A DNA stretch of 64,000 nucleotides, from the NCBI RefSeq assembly GCF_000734895.2, contig NZ_CP011382.1, positions 2,334,700-2,398,699 of the forward strand, read 5' to 3'. Under the pieces are notes generated by a model. It was not told where the DNA came from. It worked only from the letters and a program-made list of their open reading frames with translations, and did not search any database. The first letter of the stretch is position 1. The number at the start of each line of letters is the position of its first letter. Source of the DNA: Calothrix sp. 336/3 (GTDB taxonomy: Bacteria; Cyanobacteriota; Cyanobacteriia; Cyanobacteriales; Nostocaceae). The position numbers and the translations under genes are program-made. This document shows, piece by piece, positions 60,367 through 64,000 of the stretch.

Positions 60367-63300
60367 TTAAAATCTCAAATCCGATGCGGGTTGGGGGTTT
60401 TGTTGATTTTGGGTCTGTCTGCTAACGGTGTAAGTCCATCCAGCAATTAACAGCAAGGTTGTTGCACTTATAGCTAGTAATCTACCCAGGTGACTTTGTG
60501 TGGCGATCGCGGAAAAAATCAAGTTCTTTTCTTTGACTATTCTCCCTTGGTTCCAGCTATCAAAATGGGGTTGGTCGAGGGTTAATATCTGACTTGGTTG
60601 AATTTTCCCCTGTTGGCTAATGGTTTGGAATTTAGCTATATCTTCATCGCTGGGTTGAAATAATATACCTGAGCGGTTCGGTAATGTGAATGTACTGGGT
60701 GTGGGTGGGTTGGGGGTAGCTTCTGGTTCATCGCTACTATCATCATTGATGCGAATAATCACAGTAGCAGCAGTTCCTTCTGTGCGATCGCCATCGATTT
60801 CCCTAGCAGCTTCTGCTGTAATTCTATGGATACCTACAGTTGGTTGCCAATCTAGACGGTAGGGGGAATTAGTAGCTAGCATAACCACAGATTCGCCATT
60901 GGGAGGCGTATAATTCAATACTACACTTCCGACTTTTGGTGGGATAGTTATAGCCGCGATCGTGTATTCATTGTTGGGGTTAAATTCAGAGATATTGAAG
61001 GTGTTATCGTCTCTTAGGGGAGTGGTGCTAATTGCTCGATTATCTCTGATAGTTAGCAAATTAAATCCCTGTACACCACCAATGGGGATAGGAATGGTTT
61101 TTGTAACTGGCTCACTGGTACAATTACCGAGTTGAGGCGGTGTTTGAACACGCAAGGTGATAGACACTACAGCATCCGGAACCCAAGTATTGAAATCATA
61201 ATTGTAATTAATCGTGAAGTCATTGTTATCGGGGTTGCTGATATTGGCAATACCATCATGTTCCCAGTTGAAAGTCAAAGAATTTTCCCCAGATGGTTCA
61301 ATATCAAAGACACGTACAGAAAAGCCATTGGCGTTGATATTGCTAATTGCTGTTTGAAAATCAGCTTGGGGTTGGGGATGAATTGTTACTGTCTTAGTAA
61401 GGGTATTTTCGCATTGGGTTTGGCGATCGCGAATTTTTGCGTTAATTATGACTGTTTGCGCTTCACCATCGCTTGCATATTCCCTGGGATTGAGAATCTT
61501 TGTTTCTATATCGTTAATTGTTACCTGCATTAACTCCACATTTTCAGCAGTATCTTCAGCTAGCTTAATCTCTACAGGTGCTGCATTGTTGCAGAAGTTT
61601 TGTCCATTGCTAACTGATAAATCAGCTTCTGGTATGGGGTTAATTGTAACTGTGCGGGTAAGGGTATTTTCGCATTGGGTTTGGCGATCGCGAATTTTTG
61701 CGGTAATTATGACTGTTTGCGCTTCACCATCGCTTGCATATTCCCTGGGATTGAGAATCTTGGTTTCTATATCGTTAATTGTTACCTGCATTAACTCCAC
61801 ATTTTCAGCAGTATCTTCAGCCAAGGTGATATTGATTGAATTAGCATTGTTACAGAATACTTGTCCGTCCCTAACTGATAAATTAGCTACTGGTATGGGG
61901 TTAATGGTGACGGTATGGGTGAGGGTATTTTCGCATTGGGTTTGGCGATCGCGAATTTTTGCGTTAATTATGACTGTTTGCGCTTCACCATCGCTTGCAT
62001 ATTCCCTGGGATTGAAAGTATTTGTTTCTATACCGTTGATTTGTACCTGCATTAACTCCACATTTTTAGCTGTACCTTCAGCGAGCTTAATCTCTACAGG
62101 TGCTGCATTGTTGCAGAAGTTTTGTCTGTCACGAATTGATAAATTAGCTTGCGGTATGGGGTTAATTTTAACAACGCGGGTAAGGATATTTTCGCATTTA
62201 GTTTGTTGACTACGAATCAATGCTGTAATTGTGACTGTTTGCGCTTTACCATCGGTTGCATATTGGCTAGGATTGAGGGTACTTGTTTCTATGTCGTTAA
62301 TTTTTACCTCAATTAACTCTATATTTTTCGGTGTATCATCAGCCAAGGTTATCTCTACAGGTGTTGCATTCCCGCAGAAGTTTTGTCCATTCCTAACTGA
62401 TAAATCAGCTACTGGTAGGGGGTTAATGGTGACAACGCGGGTGAGGGTATTTTCGCATTGAGTTTGGCGATCGCGAATTTTTGCGGTGATTGTGACTGTT
62501 TCTGGTGTGTCTCCTGTTGCATATTCAAGGAGATTGAGAACCTTTGTGTCTTTCTCGTTGATTTTTACCTGAAGTAACTCTATATTCTCAGCAGTACCCT
62601 GAGGCAATTTAATCTCTATGGTGTCTTCCCTACGACAGAATACTTGTTCATTGCTAACTGATAAATTAGCTACTGGTAGGGGATTAATTATGACATTACG
62701 GATAAGGGTATTTTCGCACTGAGTTTGTTGATTGCGAATGAGTGCTGTAATTATGACTGTTTGCGCTTTTCCCTCTTTTGCATATTCACCAGGATTCAGG
62801 ATATTTGTTTCTATATCGTTAATTTTTACCTGAACTAATTGCAAATTATCAGGTGTCTTCTCAGCTAGCTTAATCTCTACAGGTGCTGCATAATTACAGA
62901 AATTTTGTCCGTCGCTAACTGATAAATTGGGTTTTGGTAGGGGATAAACGGTTACAGTTAGGGCATCATAGGTATCATCTACTGCATAGGTAAACGTAAT
63001 TGTAACTTCCAGTCCCTTTTCTAAATCAGCTTTACTGGCTTCCTCAATCATATTAGGTTGGAAGTACTGTTTTGAATCTTTAAATATCACACCTTCTCCC
63101 TTGACTGTACCTCCCTCCGGTTCCAAAATAAACTCGTAGGGACGATCGTCATCTTCACAGAAAACAGTTTTATCCAGTAGAATAATTGGACGCGATCGCG
63201 CTATAACATAACTAACTGCGGGTGAATTCCCACTACAAAGATAGGGAAGACAAAAATCTGCAATTACAATATCTTTGCGCTTCTGCAATTCGTTAAACAA

Positions 63301-64000
63301 CCTTTCCCAGGTAGGAATATTCTCTTGATATAAATCCTTTGGTAAAGCGGCTAATTTTTGAATTTCTTCTGTACGTAAGCTGCGTAATTTATGGATAGCA
63401 GGTTCTTCATCCCCAGCTAAAAGTTGATTTTTTATATCCTCCCTATCTACATAAACTAAGACAAAAGTACCACCTTTGGGAACTCCCCCCAAGTGTTCCA
63501 TACCGGAATACTGTTGAGCAAATTGTGGGAATAAATGCAGCTTAATCAATGCTTCTAATCGTCTCTGATAAGCTCTGGTTAATCCGATTAATTCAAAATA
63601 ATTGATTTCTTCAGCAATTTTGGGGTTGCCGATTTGATACTTGCTAATATTAGTAGAATGAAAATCATTAGGAACATCTCGCAGTAAACCGTAAAGTGTC
63701 TCTACATCTTGAAACTGGGGTTCCTGAATTATGTACCGATTCTCTCGAATCTGACTGACAGTAAAATGAGCCTCGGACAGTAAAATGAGGGAATATTGGG
63801 AAAGGGATAGGGGTTTATCTGGTGTTGAAAGTTTGAGGTGATAAGTCTCTGAATTATTCGGTAAATCAATGACTAGTCCGTAGGTAAGTTGAGTTAAGGA
63901 GAGAAGATTGACTATATCTTTAACAATCTCCTGTTGTTGTGTAATTACATCACTAGAAAGTCCTGATAAGGTGATAACAAAATCTTCAAAATCACTGATA
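60367..64000 (-). CDS. PKD-like repeat protein with C-terminal membrane anchor, part of the eCIS locus (5' end outside the window)
   Basis: The reading frame is open to the window edge; about 1,210 residues are visible. TTG 63549 is a possible in-frame start, but the upstream sequence (SDFEDFVITLSGL ... INYFELIGLTRAYQRRLEAL) is clearly protein-like, so the real start lies further right. N-terminal unknown domain with GGTFVLVYVD and IADFCLPYLC, then a beta-sandwich segment (about 63190-62950), six near-identical PKD-like modules of about 86 residues (each with CENTLTR..TINPxPxANLSV), two further Ig/PKD-like domains, and a final hydrophobic helix LLAISATTLLLIAGWTYTV close to the C-terminus. Likely a structural or anchoring component of the contractile particle. 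Confidence 0.72.
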   Translation of the reverse strand, partial: ISDFEDFVITLSGLSSDVITQQQEIVKDIVNLLSLTQLTYGLVIDLPNNSETYHLKLSTPDKPLSLSQYSLILLSEAHFTVSQIRENRYIIQEPQFQDVETLYGLLRDVPNDFHSTNISKYQIGNPKIAEEINYFELIGLTRAYQRRLEALIKLHLFPQFAQQYSGMEHLGGVPKGGTFVLVYVDREDIKNQLLAGDEEPAIHKLRSLRTEEIQKLAALPKDLYQENIPTWERLFNELQKRKDIVIADFCLPYLCSGNSPAVSYVIARSRPIILLDKTVFCEDDDRPYEFILEPEGGTVKGEGVIFKDSKQYFQPNMIEEASKADLEKGLEVTITFTYAVDDTYDALTVTVYPLPKPNLSVSDGQNFCNYAAPVEIKLAEKTPDNLQLVQVKINDIETNILNPGEYAKEGKAQTVIITALIRNQQTQCENTLIRNVIINPLPVANLSVSNEQVFCRREDTIEIKLPQGTAENIELLQVKINEKDTKVLNLLEYATGDTPETVTITAKIRDRQTQCENTLTRVVTINPLPVADLSVRNGQNFCGNATPVEITLADDTPKNIELIEVKINDIETSTLNPSQYATDGKAQTVTITALIRSQQTKCENILTRVVKINPIPQANLSIRDRQNFCNNAAPVEIKLAEGTAKNVELMQVQINGIETNTFNPREYASDGEAQTVIINAKIRDRQTQCENTLTHTVTINPIPVANLSVRDGQVFCNNANSINITLAEDTAENVELMQVTINDIETKILNPREYASDGEAQTVIITAKIRDRQTQCENTLTRTVTINPIPEADLSVSNGQNFCNNAAPVEIKLAEDTAENVELMQVTINDIETKILNPREYASDGEAQTVIINAKIRDRQTQCENTLTKTVTIHPQPQADFQTAISNINANGFSVRVFDIEPSGENSLTFNWEHDGIANISNPDNNDFTINYNYDFNTWVPDAVVSITLRVQTPPQLGNCTSEPVTKTIPIPIGGVQGFNLLTIRDNRAISTTPLRDDNTFNISEFNPNNEYTIAAITIPPKVGSVVLNYTPPNGESVVMLATNSPYRLDWQPTVGIHRITAEAAREIDGDRTEGTAATVIIRINDDSSDEPEATPNPPTPSTFTLPNRSGILFQPSDEDIAKFQTISQQGKIQPSQILTLDQPHFDSWNQGRIVKEKNLIFSAIATQSHLGRLLAISATTLLLIAGWTYTVSRQTQNQQNPQPASDLRF
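61400..62950 (-). repeat. ~258-bp tandem modules inside the PKD-like gene
   Basis: Six in-frame copies of a unit of about 86 codons; the copies ending near 61420, 61680 and 61940 are almost identical at DNA level, the outer ones more diverged. This indicates recent expansion at the C-terminal side of the block. Confidence 0.8.

Noticed and set aside
61132..62461. Long plus-strand frames opposite the PKD-like gene
   Set aside because: They arise from the repetitive coding sequence on the minus strand, with no start signals and no known family.

Overview
The window is from a cyanobacterium, most likely a filamentous (Nostocales-type) one. The HIP1 octamer GCGATCGC is very frequent, heptanucleotide and small palindromic dispersed repeats fill the gaps, and the gene families (cyanobacterial Mrp antiporter, EbsA, TIGR04376-type protein, type I-D CRISPR-Cas, NACHT-HEAT, CHAT-TPR, contractile injection system genes) fit that group. 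No rRNA or tRNA gene was seen.

Layout. 262-4581: an Mrp-type cation/proton antiporter operon (C, D, then E, F, G, an MrpA C-terminal-like subunit, B). 5002-7908: a small kinase/DUF1349 pair, then two DUF606-type membrane proteins facing a MarR regulator across a perfect 18-bp palindrome. 8131-16572: a type I-D CRISPR-Cas locus read on the minus strand (cas3, cas10d, csc2, csc1, cas6, cas4, cas1, cas2, array). Cas10d, Csc2, Csc1 and Cas6 are intact, but the locus has decayed at both ends. Cas3 is cut to its C-terminal ~300 residues by a PrlF/YhaV toxin-antitoxin segment, and one deletion joined the N-terminus of Cas4 to the C-terminus of Cas2, removing cas1. The array still holds 12 full repeats with a leader next to the Cas2 stump. 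16573-22719: that truncated toxin-antitoxin copy, a 1381-residue NACHT-HEAT NTPase, and a RelE-like pair whose toxin end was rewritten by a palindromic element.

22684-31432 is mostly housekeeping: DnaX with a Pro/Gln repeat linker, a PspA-like coiled coil, an Lgt-like protein with an orphan permease, a response regulator-histidine kinase, and a glycerophosphodiesterase. 31748-38108 holds a TpsB-type outer-membrane transporter and a secreted TPR-CHAT protein. A second, intact PrlF/YhaV copy follows at 38138, in inverted orientation to the first. 39360-51661 mixes core genes (EbsA, a BioD/DRTGG protein, RsgA) with accessory ones (cupin, WGR-propeller, GNAT, nucleotidyltransferase-kinase pair, DUF262-HNH protein, DUF2703-SigZ operon).

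From 51853 to the right edge is an accessory locus built around an extracellular contractile injection system (eCIS). It has a 20-unit, 32-bp tandem array of HIP1 sites, two putative cargo proteins that share a closely conserved N-terminal ~40-residue segment but carry different nuclease-like bodies, a BrnT/BrnA pair, a tape-measure-like protein with triplicated modules, and a PKD-like repeat protein with a C-terminal membrane anchor that runs off the window. The eCIS cargo leader, the double decay of the type I-D locus, and the 698-bp inverted duplication linking 16.6 kb to 38.1 kb are the most interesting signals.
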